This document shows, piece by piece, positions 43,022 through 52,095 of a DNA stretch of 64,000 nt. The position numbers and the translations under genes were made by a program. The DNA is from Sporosarcina sp. P33 (GTDB taxonomy: Bacteria; Bacillota; Bacilli; Bacillales_A; Planococcaceae): assembly GCF_002077155.1 (NCBI RefSeq), contig NZ_CP015027.1:1218501-1282500 (forward strand), read 5' to 3'. How positions within the stretch are numbered: position 1 is the first letter of the stretch; every line of letters starts with the position of its first letter. Under the pieces are notes generated by a model that saw nothing but the letters and a program-made list of their open reading frames with translations, was not told the origin of the DNA and searched no databases.

Positions 43022-43570
43022 TTATTTACGGTCTTCTACTTTCAGTTTGCCGCCATCATTAAACGTAATCTTGACTTCGAACTTTGTATAGTTCGCATCC
43101 AGATTAAAGACTTTCAGCACCTGATCAATTGCCTCTTCATTTGTACTGTCTTTCGTCAGACTTAGCTGTTTCACTTTTGGATATATGTCGTCAAATGCTT
43201 CCTGCCCTTTCAAATGCACGTTATTTACTTCGTCCTCTACTTTCGCTTTTACAGGCTCATTTTCATCTTGTTCAATTTCTGCTTCGTATTCGATGTCCTT
43301 GTCATATGAAACCTCTACTTCAATTTCTTTAAATGAAAGCTGCTTCATATCTGCTTCCATATTGCCTGCCGCAGAATCTGCTGATCCTTCCGTTTCGCCT
43401 TCACCCATAGAATTTTGCGTTGTCTCATCAGTGGCAGGTTCTAATGGCTGTTCCACAGGCGCTGATGCTGCATCTTTGTTTTCTGTTCCCGTGTCTTTTG
43501 CGGCGTCCGTCCCGCATGCCGCCAGACTGAGTGCCATGACAGAAATTCCGGTCAGTAATGCTCGTTTCAT
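43022..43570 (-). CDS. YusW-family lipoprotein
   Basis: A 182-residue lipoprotein with lipobox LAAC (Cys19), an acidic low-complexity linker (residues 25-72) and a C-terminal YusW domain, recognisable by VEVSYDKDIEYEAEIEQDE and AKVEDEVNNVHLKGQEAFDD. Exposed on the outer face of the membrane; role unknown. GGAGGAATTT precedes the ATG. Confidence 0.85.
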   Translation of the reverse strand: MKRALLTGISVMALSLAACGTDAAKDTGTENKDAASAPVEQPLEPATDETTQNSMGEGETEGSADSAAGNMEADMKQLSFKEIEVEVSYDKDIEYEAEIEQDENEPVKAKVEDEVNNVHLKGQEAFDDIYPKVKQLSLTKDSTNEEAIDQVLKVFNLDANYTKFEVKITFNDGGKLKVEDRK

Positions 43571-43682
43571 TATAAATTCCTCCTGTATATTGTATTCCTT
43601 ATAGTAATTCCCCGATTTTCATTATTTAATCGATTAGTTTTATTTAATGAAGGGTATGTTGGTAAGTAAAGGAGTGAATCGA

Positions 43683-44579
43683 ATGGACAAAAAATACCTG
43701 GCAACTGCAAAAGAGGCTATTGATTCGATTGAATCAGCTGTTCCAACAGAGAGACATTTACGTCGGGCCCATGCGGCCGGCATCGCTTTTGATGCCGTGT
43801 TTTTGCCGACCGGTGCTGCAATGCCCTGGACTGTCGCAGCCCATTTACAAAAAAAAGAAGTGCCCGCTGTCGTTCGTTTCTCTCACAGCTCCACAAGTGC
43901 TGATCCAAACCAGCGGCTGAATCCAATTAAAGGTATGGCGGTTCGCTTTGAATTACCTGATGATAACTTTACAAATCTTACAATGGCCAATATTCCAATC
44001 TTCATCAGTAAAACACCTGATGCATTCATTCGCCTAATCCAGGCACTTGGCGCTTCGGGCTCCTGGCCGCAGCGCTTCGGATCATTGTTGCAAGACGCCG
44101 AATATAAAGCATTCGGCACTATTTTGAAGAAGATCAAACCGCTTCGCAATTATGAGACCTTACATTATTACTCCATCCATGCATACTACCTAGTGAATCA
44201 AGAACAGCGGAAACAGGCTGTGCGATTTGAATGGCAGCCCCTGCCTCAAAATGACCGGACTTTATCAGGCAACTCTATGGAAAACAAACTTATCCAAGAA
44301 GTAGAGTCAGCGGAAATCCCCATACGCTTTCGTCTGCTCATACAGCTTGCTGAAAAAGGGGACCCAACTGATGATCCTACTGTTATGTGGCCTAATGACA
44401 GAAAGAAAATTGAGGCAGGCATCCTGACATTGACTGCCGTGCGTGCCGATAATGCTGAATCTATTGTCTTTGATCCGACAGTGGTAGTTGAAGGTGTAAA
44501 GTGCAGTGAAGATCCGGTTCTGCACTTCCGCTCTGCCGCCTATGCAGAATCAGCCAGACGGCGCGGTGCACTCGAATAG
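43683..44579 (+). CDS. Catalase-family heme peroxidase (SrpA-like)
   Basis: This reduced-size catalase-fold protein of 298 residues has the distal-side block RFSHSSTSADPNQRLNPIKG and AVRFELPDD, and the C-terminal SAAYAESARRRG containing the likely proximal tyrosine ligand. Catalase-related peroxidases of this size oxidise organic substrates rather than efficiently dismutating peroxide. The ATG at 43683 follows AAAGGAG. Monocistronic. Confidence 0.85.
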   Translation: MDKKYLATAKEAIDSIESAVPTERHLRRAHAAGIAFDAVFLPTGAAMPWTVAAHLQKKEVPAVVRFSHSSTSADPNQRLNPIKGMAVRFELPDDNFTNLTMANIPIFISKTPDAFIRLIQALGASGSWPQRFGSLLQDAEYKAFGTILKKIKPLRNYETLHYYSIHAYYLVNQEQRKQAVRFEWQPLPQNDRTLSGNSMENKLIQEVESAEIPIRFRLLIQLAEKGDPTDDPTVMWPNDRKKIEAGILTLTAVRADNAESIVFDPTVVVEGVKCSEDPVLHFRSAAYAESARRRGALE

Positions 44580-44892
44580 ATTCATATAAGAGAACGCCCG
44601 CAATCTATTGGCGGTAATAATCCGATGTGATAATTTAATATTTTCACCAAATATTTCACACACAATTTGTCAATTCTTTCAATTTCCATTGTATTTTTAA
44701 ATTATTCACAACCGCAATATAAACAATCATACTTTTATACCGTATTGATAAACTTGATTTTTTCATCACACCCTTGTTAAACTAGCATCGTGTCAATTCA
44801 ACGTGCGGAATAAAAGCAATTCTTTATAAATAAGAATTCACCAGTCAGACTGGCAGAAGGGGTTGACTACTCACTACAAGGAGCTGATGTGT
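44580..44892. other. Intergenic region upstream of the NCS1 permease
   Basis: This 313-bp AT-rich gap contains a possible promoter (-35 TTGATT at 44754-44759, 18 bp, -10 TAAACT at 44778-44783) and a small CCAGTCAGACTGG hairpin near 44841. No purine-riboswitch core was found. Confidence 0.45.
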
Positions 44893-46296
44893 ATGACAAA
44901 GGAAGAACAAATGATACTGGATAATACAGTAGATGAAGAAGAAAAGGATTACACCCTGGACCGTGTGCCAATTGAAGACCGGACAAAAAGCTGGCTAAGC
45001 ATAACGAATATTACATTCGGTATCGCAACTGCCATCTTTTATTTTCAAATGGGCAGCGTGATGGCCTTGCAATTTGGCGCACCAAACGCCATCGCTTCTG
45101 CAATTTATGCAATTATCGTAGCTGGCTTGCTTGGTACAGTAATTGCATACTTATCGGCAAAATCGGGCATGAATGTCAATTTACTCTCGCGGGGCGGCGG
45201 TTTCGGCTATATTGGCGCCTCACTCACCTCTCTGATTTACGCTTCAAACTTTATTATGTATTGTGCATTTGAAGGCTTGATACTTGTCTCAGCAGTTCAT
45301 CATTTCGTTCCCGGTTTGCCTGAATGGGTTCTGATTGTGGTATTCGGAACATTAGTCATTCCGCTTAACTGGTTCGGAATCGAACAATTGGACAAGCTGC
45401 AGAAATGGTCTATGCCAATATTTATGATATTTCTCGTTACAGCTATCGTGGTCTCTTTCATTAAACCCGCAGTATACACCGGATCTGTTTTCTCATACAT
45501 GCCGGAAGGAGTACAGTTTGGCGGTACAGCTCTGTTATTCTGTATCGGTATGCATAACGGAATTATGGGATTAACCGCTTTACTTGCTTCAGACTATGCA
45601 CGTTTCTTAAAACCTTCAGACCGAAAATTCGGTTCCCTTGCGATTGGTTTTATTCCGCAGATTTTCTGTTACGGCGTGATGGGCGGACTTGGAATATGGT
45701 TTGGTGTACGATTCCTCGAGAAGGATCCGGGCGTCTACATCGTTCTGCTGCTCGGTATCGGCGGTGCATTATTCACTATGCTGACGCAGTTACGAATCAA
45801 TGTCACCAATATTTACAGCAGTTCACTTTCATTGTCCAATTTCTTCGAGAATGTGCTTCGTTTTACACCGGGACGCAGATTTTGGGTTGTCGTCTCCGCT
45901 GTTACCGCCATTTTACTGATGCTCGGCGGAATTGTGGATCATCTGGATACCGTAATGACTTTCCAAGGAGTATTTTTATTCTCCTGGGCTGCTATCTTGG
46001 TGACGGATGCACTCATCGTCAAAAAGTGGCTGAAAATTGGACCTGATTATTATGTGGCACGACAGAGATTCCTGTATAAATGGAACCCTGTAGGCGTCGT
46101 ATCACTTCTTGCAGCCAGCGCATTTGGTACAATTGCCGCTTCTGGTCTGCTTGGGATATTCCTGCAGTCAACCGCAGCATTTTTTGCCGCGCTGCTTGCA
46201 GCTATATTGACAGTAGTCATCGCCGTCTATACGAAAGGTTCATATTATTTACAGCGTGAACCAAACGATATTACCGCAGAGGACAGAATTAGATAA
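44893..46296 (+). CDS. NCS1-family nucleobase permease (cytosine/purine permease type)
   Basis: This 467-residue, 12-helix transporter has the NCS1-type opening RTKSWLSITNITFGIATAIF, followed by SRGGGFGYIGASLTSL and NWFGIEQLDKLQKW. NCS1 proteins import cytosine, purines, allantoin or related ring compounds with a cation. The ATG at 44893 follows AAGGAG; an in-frame TTG 10 codons upstream is possible. No catabolic gene is adjacent to indicate the substrate. Confidence 0.87.
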   Translation: MTKEEQMILDNTVDEEEKDYTLDRVPIEDRTKSWLSITNITFGIATAIFYFQMGSVMALQFGAPNAIASAIYAIIVAGLLGTVIAYLSAKSGMNVNLLSRGGGFGYIGASLTSLIYASNFIMYCAFEGLILVSAVHHFVPGLPEWVLIVVFGTLVIPLNWFGIEQLDKLQKWSMPIFMIFLVTAIVVSFIKPAVYTGSVFSYMPEGVQFGGTALLFCIGMHNGIMGLTALLASDYARFLKPSDRKFGSLAIGFIPQIFCYGVMGGLGIWFGVRFLEKDPGVYIVLLLGIGGALFTMLTQLRINVTNIYSSSLSLSNFFENVLRFTPGRRFWVVVSAVTAILLMLGGIVDHLDTVMTFQGVFLFSWAAILVTDALIVKKWLKIGPDYYVARQRFLYKWNPVGVVSLLAASAFGTIAASGLLGIFLQSTAAFFAALLAAILTVVIAVYTKGSYYLQREPNDITAEDRIR

Positions 46297-46314
46297 TAAC
46301 TGGTTAATACAATC

Positions 46315-46359
46315 AAAAAGTGCCTGAAAGACCAATACTATGGTCTTCAGGCACTTTTT
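46315..46359. terminator. Bidirectional terminator between permease and glycosyltransferase genes
   Basis: AAAAAGTGCCTGAA(A)GACC-loop-GGTCTTCAGGCACTTTTT stem. Confidence 0.9.
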
Positions 46360-47783
46360 CATTTACGTTCTTCGGACAATCCTGTGCGTTTAATATGTCC
46401 CCAGTCACGCTTCCCTCTTAATGCACGAATAATTCCTTCTGCGCGCCAGAACAGCGTCAGCGGACGGTACCAAAACACTTCGGTGAGCGACAGCAAAACC
46501 AGGCGCAGCAAATCATTAATTTTTGGATAGGTGTTCCGGCTCCATGCCTCCAGTAAAACAGAGGTCATAGAAAACAATGAGCCATACAAGATAAATAATA
46601 AGCCCAGTATCGCCGCAAAGGCTATATAGACCTCTCCCATGAAGAAAGAGAGTACTATATAAGCATAGCCTGCCAGTTCAATCAGCGGCCCAAGCAATTC
46701 AATAAACAAGAAATACGGAATAGACAACAACCCTACTGTACCGTACTTCGGATTAAACGCCATTTTCTTATGGAGCCAAAGACTCTCGGCCAACCCCTGA
46801 TGCCAGCGGCGGCGCTGGGTGCGCAAGTCTTTAAAAGAATCTGGAGCTTCCGTCCAGCAGACAGGATCTGGCGTAAAGACGATTTCTTTATCTTCTTTGC
46901 GATCCGCCAGTTCTTCATGAAGCTTGACTACAAGCTCCATATCCTCACCGACTGTATTTCTCGCATACCCGCCGGCTTGCAGCACCCATTTCTTTGAAAA
47001 CACACTGAATGCACCTGAAATGATTAACACGAGATTAAACTTACTGAGCGCCATGCGTCCCATCAGGAAAGCACGCATATATTCTATAATCTGCATCCTC
47101 ACAACAGCTGAATCTGGAAGCCCTTCCCTGACTACCTGTCCCATTTGTATTTCGTAACCATTCGCAATCCTTACGTTGCCGCCTGTCGCTATCACTTCCT
47201 TGTTTGACTCCATAATCGGCTTCATCACCCGCAGCAATGAATTGCGGTCCAGAATGGAGTCACCGTCAATGGAACAAAAATAAGGATACTGCGACACGTT
47301 GATCCCAACATTAAGCGCATCGGCTTTCCCGCCGTTCACTTTCGTAATCAGCAAAAGATTCGGATGCATAACAGATTGATACATCGCCTCAATTGGCTGC
47401 GTGGCAAGCTGCTGATTCACTACTTTACGAATCGGCTTCATATTGAAATGCTCAATCACAATGTCTTCTGTATTATCCGTTGAGCCGTCATTCACCACCA
47501 ATATCTCAAACTGCGGATACTGCAGCGCCAATAACGAATAAATATTACCGAGCACCCCTTCTTGCTCATTATAAGCAGGTACAATGATAGTGACAGGCTG
47601 TGTATAGATGAAATCGACTGCTTCCTCATCTGACAGGTTTTTCTGCAGTTTCCGCTCTTTCATCAGCTGTGTAAACGCGATGATCAGCATAGACGTGTAT
47701 GCAAAAATGACAGCCAGCATATAAATCAGCAGGATATAGCCGACAAATGCAAATACAGAAGAAGTAATAGCAGGTAAATTCAT
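46359..47783 (-). CDS. Processive family 2 glycosyltransferase (PgaC/IcaA/YdaM-like)
   Basis: This 474-residue membrane glycosyltransferase has an N-terminal membrane helix (about 9-38), then a GT2 domain: D99 in VVNDGSTDNT, D173-x-D175 in SIDGDS, catalytic-base motif GED (273-275) and the processivity motif Q317-RRRW-HQG. About three C-terminal membrane helices follow (residues 345-435). This is the architecture of poly-N-acetylglucosamine and cellulose synthase-like enzymes. Last gene of a four-gene operon. A polymerising role is likely; the sugar is not known. Confidence 0.9.
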   Translation of the reverse strand: MNLPAITSSVFAFVGYILLIYMLAVIFAYTSMLIIAFTQLMKERKLQKNLSDEEAVDFIYTQPVTIIVPAYNEQEGVLGNIYSLLALQYPQFEILVVNDGSTDNTEDIVIEHFNMKPIRKVVNQQLATQPIEAMYQSVMHPNLLLITKVNGGKADALNVGINVSQYPYFCSIDGDSILDRNSLLRVMKPIMESNKEVIATGGNVRIANGYEIQMGQVVREGLPDSAVVRMQIIEYMRAFLMGRMALSKFNLVLIISGAFSVFSKKWVLQAGGYARNTVGEDMELVVKLHEELADRKEDKEIVFTPDPVCWTEAPDSFKDLRTQRRRWHQGLAESLWLHKKMAFNPKYGTVGLLSIPYFLFIELLGPLIELAGYAYIVLSFFMGEVYIAFAAILGLLFILYGSLFSMTSVLLEAWSRNTYPKINDLLRLVLLSLTEVFWYRPLTLFWRAEGIIRALRGKRDWGHIKRTGLSEERK

Positions 47784-47787
47784 CTCA

Positions 47788-48825
47788 TTACTCCTTTCCG
47801 AACATTTCTTCCGCTACATCCACGGCAAACTCATCTGATGATGTAGTGATGACAGAATATAGTGCTTGCTGACCGTTTCTTAATGACTTCATAGATTTCG
47901 CAGCCTGGGCACGAACTTGATAGACGGAATCTCCTATCAATTGATTTAATACAGGCAGCGCATCTTCTGCCGGGGCGGATCGGAGTATTTTCGCTGTCAT
48001 CAGACGCTCTTCCCATACCGGCGAATATGCGAATTCTTTATACAGCGTCAGAACGTCCGCAACTTCGAGCTCGGCAATACTTTTTAGTGCCCGTATGCGT
48101 AATTCTTGATTTGTGCTGTCCAGACATTGATGCAGCAGAGGCAGCCAATCCAAGTAATAGTTGACTCCTGCAATCTCAATCAGCGTCAGTTGAAGCAACT
48201 CAGGCAATTCATCGAATTTCTCACCCAGTAAATCGATCTGTGATTTCTCCAATTCTATAAGAAGCTTTTTATAGTCAAATTCTCCAAGCGGAACTTGCGG
48301 ACGAATAAAATGAGCAACGAATTCAGCTGCAGAAAACTTCGCAATAATTGCGTAAATAAGTAAATACTCCGTTTTAGAATATTTTCTCTTTCGTTGCGGC
48401 TGTTTCAATACTTCTTCCGCCATAAAAGTTAAATTAAATAATTTTATTTTATTTAGCGTATTAATACGGACTCCTGCACTCCGGCTGTTTAATTGCTTAG
48501 TATAGTAGCCGGACATATATCGCTTTGCGAAATCATTCATTTTTCCGCTGATGTCTTCGGATGCAAAATGATAGCTGAGACGGAAAAATAATTCATCAAT
48601 TGCTTCCAGTTCCACAGTGTGTTTCGGCATAAGTGTTTCAGCCTGCAGATTATCTCTAAATAAGTAGTCATACCATTCGTCCTGGCGTTCTTTAATATAA
48701 TCTGCAATCTTTTCTTTCTTTTTCACTTCTTGAATACGGTAGTATACAAGAACAAAAAACATAATAAAGAGAATGAGCAGTATGAACAGGATGATCAGCA
48801 GCAGCGTCAATAATAACTTATCCAT
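47788..48825 (-). CDS. Membrane-anchored HEAT-repeat protein
   Basis: This 345-residue protein has one N-terminal membrane helix (about 4-29) followed by a cytoplasmic all-helical region; the C-terminal third shows HEAT-like repeats (NQELRIRALKSIAELEVADV, WEERLMTAKILRSAPAEDAL, VYQVRAQAAKSMKSLRNGQQ). Such domains are protein-protein scaffolds. It overlaps the upstream regulator gene by eight bases and precedes the glycosyltransferase by 5 bp, so it likely scaffolds or regulates the synthase. Confidence 0.82.
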   Translation of the reverse strand: MDKLLLTLLLIILFILLILFIMFFVLVYYRIQEVKKKEKIADYIKERQDEWYDYLFRDNLQAETLMPKHTVELEAIDELFFRLSYHFASEDISGKMNDFAKRYMSGYYTKQLNSRSAGVRINTLNKIKLFNLTFMAEEVLKQPQRKRKYSKTEYLLIYAIIAKFSAAEFVAHFIRPQVPLGEFDYKKLLIELEKSQIDLLGEKFDELPELLQLTLIEIAGVNYYLDWLPLLHQCLDSTNQELRIRALKSIAELEVADVLTLYKEFAYSPVWEERLMTAKILRSAPAEDALPVLNQLIGDSVYQVRAQAAKSMKSLRNGQQALYSVITTSSDEFAVDVAEEMFGKE

Positions 48826-49657
48826 AATAAATTCGATTCAACACTTTCTTTATTTGCGCTTCAAATAAATTCGGATTAAATGGTTTCGTTATATAGTCAT
48901 CTACTCCGTGTTCATAAGCGAATATCATTTCCGCTTCATTCTTACGCTTGGTCATCATAAACACATGATACTTTTGTGTATTTGGTAATTGCCGCAATGC
49001 ATAGAGCACTTCCAAACCATTTTTCCTGGGCAGTATATCGTTCACGATGACCAAATGTGTATGGGAAGACTCATACCAGGCAGAGTCCAAAAATGACTGT
49101 CCGTCATGAAACACTTTTATTTCCAGTTCAAGTTGTTTAATCGATACGCGTTCCACCAATTTCTGAACGACCGTCGTGACGACAGGATCTTCATCAATTA
49201 TGCTGATACGTATTATCTGCTGCTCCAGTTTTCTGAACGAACGTTCTTTGACAAACGGAGTATTTCCGGTTAATTGAATTGCACGGTTTACTGCGTCAGA
49301 TCCCGTCTGCAGTATATTTTCCAGTGTTACGTCGCCATTGCGGATTTCAACAACTGCAATCCCTACCCGATATGTTCTGGAATCTTCCGTTTGACGCAGC
49401 CTTTCGATGAACACATCCGCTTCTTCTTCTCTTGTATTTGCCATTAAAATAATATCCGGCTCACCTGCCGGAAAACTAAACAGCAGATCTGAATCCCTGA
49501 TTTGCCTTAGGACTAACTGTTTGATTGCAGGGCTGTCCGGACTTTTCACGAACACCAATGTGAATGTTTGCCGAAAGCGTTTTGTATTTGCTTTCTGCCA
49601 CATGAAAAACTGCGGAAAAAGTGCTGCATCCACTATATTACGTTCCTTATTTGTCAT
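48818..49657 (-). CDS. Degenerate GGDEF + pseudo-receiver protein (putative c-di-GMP effector)
   Basis: This is a 279-residue protein. Residues 25-135 follow the GGDEF fold but the active-site motif is PAGEP (63-67); five residues upstream the inhibitory-site RxxD is intact (R54-D-S-D57). Residues 150-279 are a receiver domain with the acidic pair D155-E156, T236 and K258, but the phosphoacceptor position is Asn206 (NDILPRKNG). It therefore should neither make c-di-GMP nor accept phosphate, yet could bind c-di-GMP at the I-site. YdaK in the B. subtilis ydaJKLMN exopolysaccharide operon is a comparable degenerate-GGDEF receptor. The ATG at 49657 follows AAGGGTG. Confidence 0.8.
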   Translation of the reverse strand: MTNKERNIVDAALFPQFFMWQKANTKRFRQTFTLVFVKSPDSPAIKQLVLRQIRDSDLLFSFPAGEPDIILMANTREEEADVFIERLRQTEDSRTYRVGIAVVEIRNGDVTLENILQTGSDAVNRAIQLTGNTPFVKERSFRKLEQQIIRISIIDEDPVVTTVVQKLVERVSIKQLELEIKVFHDGQSFLDSAWYESSHTHLVIVNDILPRKNGLEVLYALRQLPNTQKYHVFMMTKRKNEAEMIFAYEHGVDDYITKPFNPNLFEAQIKKVLNRIYYG

Positions 49658-49845
49658 TCTCATTACACCCTTCGGCAGCAAATCAGCTGCTGGAATATCT
49701 ATACGTAAGTTTTTACTGCGAGAGCCCGCGGAGTTTTCGTTATTGCAAACGGTATTCCGTATTACTGATTTATGCAGCTATCCGTACTCTTGGGGCTGTA
49801 AAATAGAGCAAGGCAGCAAAGAGAAAACATCGGATTAGCTGCCAA

Positions 49846-50919
49846 CTATCCTTTAGTCTTTCTTTCATAGGTTTCATCCAAAATCGTTTCCATCATCGGA
49901 AAGTATGTCAGCCAATAAAATGCAGACACATCCTCCGCAAAATATTTATAGACGTTATGAATTCCCTGCCATTTCAAAATCGGCCGTTTGTCAAAATCCG
50001 CATAATCTCCCGCAAAATAATACGTGCGGGTTTGATTCTGGTGCAGCACAGCGGGGAATGTTTCAGGTATATTAGCTCCCTGCAGCACACTGCGTCCTTT
50101 TTCAGTCAGGTCAAATTCATACGTTGCCAGCACTTCTGTCTGCTCTGCTGGTTCTACCACGTCAAACCAATAAAGATAATCAGAGGAATAGACATCAGGA
50201 AATTTCTTTTTCCCTGCTGCCGTCAGCTGGAAATGGGCAGCACTTTTATTCTCTTGGCCATCCAAAACAATAATCTGCCCTGACGTATGGACAAATACCA
50301 GGCCTGGCCCGGCAAAAACCCACTCTTTGTCCGTCTGATTTTTATATCCTTCTGCAAGCCATTGCGGTATTTCTTCATTTGCTAAGTCCGAAAAATAACG
50401 GCCGATCCACCCCGTCCACGTTATCCCCAGACTCTTCTGCATCACGATACTGACTTCTTCACTTGTAGGTGATGCAAAGCTGTTAAATTCCGCTATTAAT
50501 GTTGTGCTTTCCGCTTTACTGTCCATCAGCTCATTCCACTCCGGTAATTCCATACCTCCGTAAATAAGTTCAGAACGCTGACCATCGGGCTGCTTCTTTA
50601 CATCATCGCTGAATACTCCGTATGTGTCAGCCACATAAATCATATCCAGAGGGCGTGCGCGAAATGGCTCCAGCGCTTTCTGCTGAAACGGGTCAAAACC
50701 ATAATAATCAGTAGTAAAATCATACAATTCCCCATCAGGGCGGACGACTTTCTTGCCTTCGAGTATATGAAACAGCCCCTTGTGCTCACGAAAATCTCCT
50801 TTTGCAACAGATTTATCGATAACTGCTATATCCAAAACTCTCTCCTCTTTGACAGTCCAATAAATCCGTGGTGAAAGGACGAGGAAGATCAAAAGTATGG
50901 CTATCACTATTTTTTTCAC
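49846..50919 (-). CDS. Membrane-anchored protein of unknown function in exopolysaccharide operon
   Basis: This 357-residue protein has an N-terminal signal-anchor helix (about 3-22); the rest should be extracytoplasmic. Segments such as LDIAVIDKSVAKGDFREHKG, MIYVADTYGVFSDD, TLIAEFNSFASPTSEE and GITWTGWIGRYFSDL give an alternating alpha/beta pattern that hints at a glutamine-amidotransferase-like Rossmann fold, but I do not recognise the family. It is the first gene after the promoter at 50979-51007, followed by a 188-bp gap without a terminator and then the GGDEF/receiver gene. Confidence 0.75.
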   Translation of the reverse strand: MKKIVIAILLIFLVLSPRIYWTVKEERVLDIAVIDKSVAKGDFREHKGLFHILEGKKVVRPDGELYDFTTDYYGFDPFQQKALEPFRARPLDMIYVADTYGVFSDDVKKQPDGQRSELIYGGMELPEWNELMDSKAESTTLIAEFNSFASPTSEEVSIVMQKSLGITWTGWIGRYFSDLANEEIPQWLAEGYKNQTDKEWVFAGPGLVFVHTSGQIIVLDGQENKSAAHFQLTAAGKKKFPDVYSSDYLYWFDVVEPAEQTEVLATYEFDLTEKGRSVLQGANIPETFPAVLHQNQTRTYYFAGDYADFDKRPILKWQGIHNVYKYFAEDVSAFYWLTYFPMMETILDETYERKTKG

Positions 50920-50952
50920 TGATCTGTCTCTCCTTCATATATATATCGATAA

Positions 50953-51018
50953 CCGTTAAATAACCATATTTTAGTATTATTATATCATCTACTACTCTGG
51001 CAAACAATTATTTAACGG
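50953..51018 (-). promoter_or_regulatory. Operon promoter bracketed by an 11-bp inverted repeat
   Basis: -35 TTGTTT (51002-51007), 17-bp spacer, -10 TATAAT (50979-50984) on the minus strand. The half-sites CCGTTAAATAA (50953-50963) and TTATTTAACGG (51008-51018) are perfect inverted copies 44 bp apart, one abutting the -35 and the other in the leader. Confidence 0.75.
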
Positions 51019-51047
51019 AAATTTATTAGTCTATATATACTATACTT

Positions 51048-51075
51048 TTTCACATCTCTTGATGTAAAATATAAT
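51048..51075 (+). promoter_or_regulatory. Promoter of the secreted TIM-barrel protein gene
   Basis: -10 TATAAT (51070-51075) with a weak -35 TTTCAC (51048-51053), 16-bp spacer, on the plus strand. Confidence 0.5.
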
Positions 51076-51137
51076 GGTAGGCCTAAACTAATGTATATAG
51101 CAAATTGACTAGAGGTTAACAGAGAAAGGTGAATATA

Positions 51138-52022
51138 TTGACTAAAAAGGGACGAATTATTTGGGTGGCGGTATTTCTATTGGTTATTACTAATTTTATT
51201 TGGCTCAAACCTATGTTGACTATGCGTGCTGATCAGCCGAAAGCAACTTGGCTTTGGCACACTCATCAAATAACAGACAGATCCGATGATTTAATTGATT
51301 TTATGAACAGAAAAAATGTTTCAATACTTTATTTGCAAGTGAATACAGATATACCCGACGATGCGTATCAGCATTTCATCAGACAGGCAAACGAGCATAC
51401 TATAGAAGTTCACGCCTTGGACGGTGCTCCGCATTGGACAACTGATCAAAAATCCGTTCAAGACTTTTTTCACTGGGTAGAAACATATCAGTCGGTGTCC
51501 GATGAAACAGAACAATTTGCGGGCATACACTTAGATATCGAACCTTACATCTTACCAGACTGGAATACCGACATACAAAAGACCATAGACAGCTATCAGC
51601 AAAGCATTCATTTGGCCGCAGGTGAGGCAGCTCTCCTCAACCTCCATTTCGGAATCGATATTCCCTTTTGGTTCGATACCACGTTTTACACAACTTCTAT
51701 GGGCGAAGGGGTATTATCTGAGTGGCTGATTGAACAGTCAGACAGCATTAACGTAATGGCATACCGCAATAAAGCAAACGGACGAAACGGGATAATCAGC
51801 TTAGCGCAAAGCGAAATGGATTATGCGAGCCAAGCAGGAAAAGAAGCACGCATCGCGGTGGAAACAAGTAAGTCTTTTGAAGGGGATTACTTGTCTTTCT
51901 TCGGCAAAAATAACGCGTATATGGATAAGCAGCTGAAAGAAGCGGAGAATGCATTTAATCATTCCGAAGAGTTCCGAGGGATTGCGATTCACTCGCTGGA
52001 AAGCTGGATGAAACGGAAATAA
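51138..52022 (+). CDS. Secreted or anchored TIM-barrel hydrolase-like protein
   Basis: This 294-residue protein starts at TTG 51138 (AAAGGTG upstream). A signal/anchor helix spans about residues 5-25. The rest has a TIM-barrel pattern ending strands with acidic or aromatic residues: ATWLWHTHQI, ILYLQVNTDI, IHLDIEPYILP, INVMAYRN, ARIAVETSK and IAIHSLESW. HLDIEPY recalls the catalytic D-x-E strand of GH18-like glycosidases. It is divergent from the glycosyltransferase operon, so it may process the exported polysaccharide. The family is not identified. Confidence 0.75.
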   Translation: MTKKGRIIWVAVFLLVITNFIWLKPMLTMRADQPKATWLWHTHQITDRSDDLIDFMNRKNVSILYLQVNTDIPDDAYQHFIRQANEHTIEVHALDGAPHWTTDQKSVQDFFHWVETYQSVSDETEQFAGIHLDIEPYILPDWNTDIQKTIDSYQQSIHLAAGEAALLNLHFGIDIPFWFDTTFYTTSMGEGVLSEWLIEQSDSINVMAYRNKANGRNGIISLAQSEMDYASQAGKEARIAVETSKSFEGDYLSFFGKNNAYMDKQLKEAENAFNHSEEFRGIAIHSLESWMKRK

Positions 52023-52035
52023 CTATTACATACGC

Positions 52036-52068
52036 AAAAAGCCGTCACCTTTGGAAAGGGACGGCTTT
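52036..52068. terminator. Bidirectional terminator
   Basis: AAAAGCCGTC(A)CC...GG GACGGCTTT stem between the convergent TIM-barrel and flavin reductase genes. Confidence 0.8.
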
Positions 52069-52095
52069 CGTATTGTATTGTAAGGCAGCAGAGAT

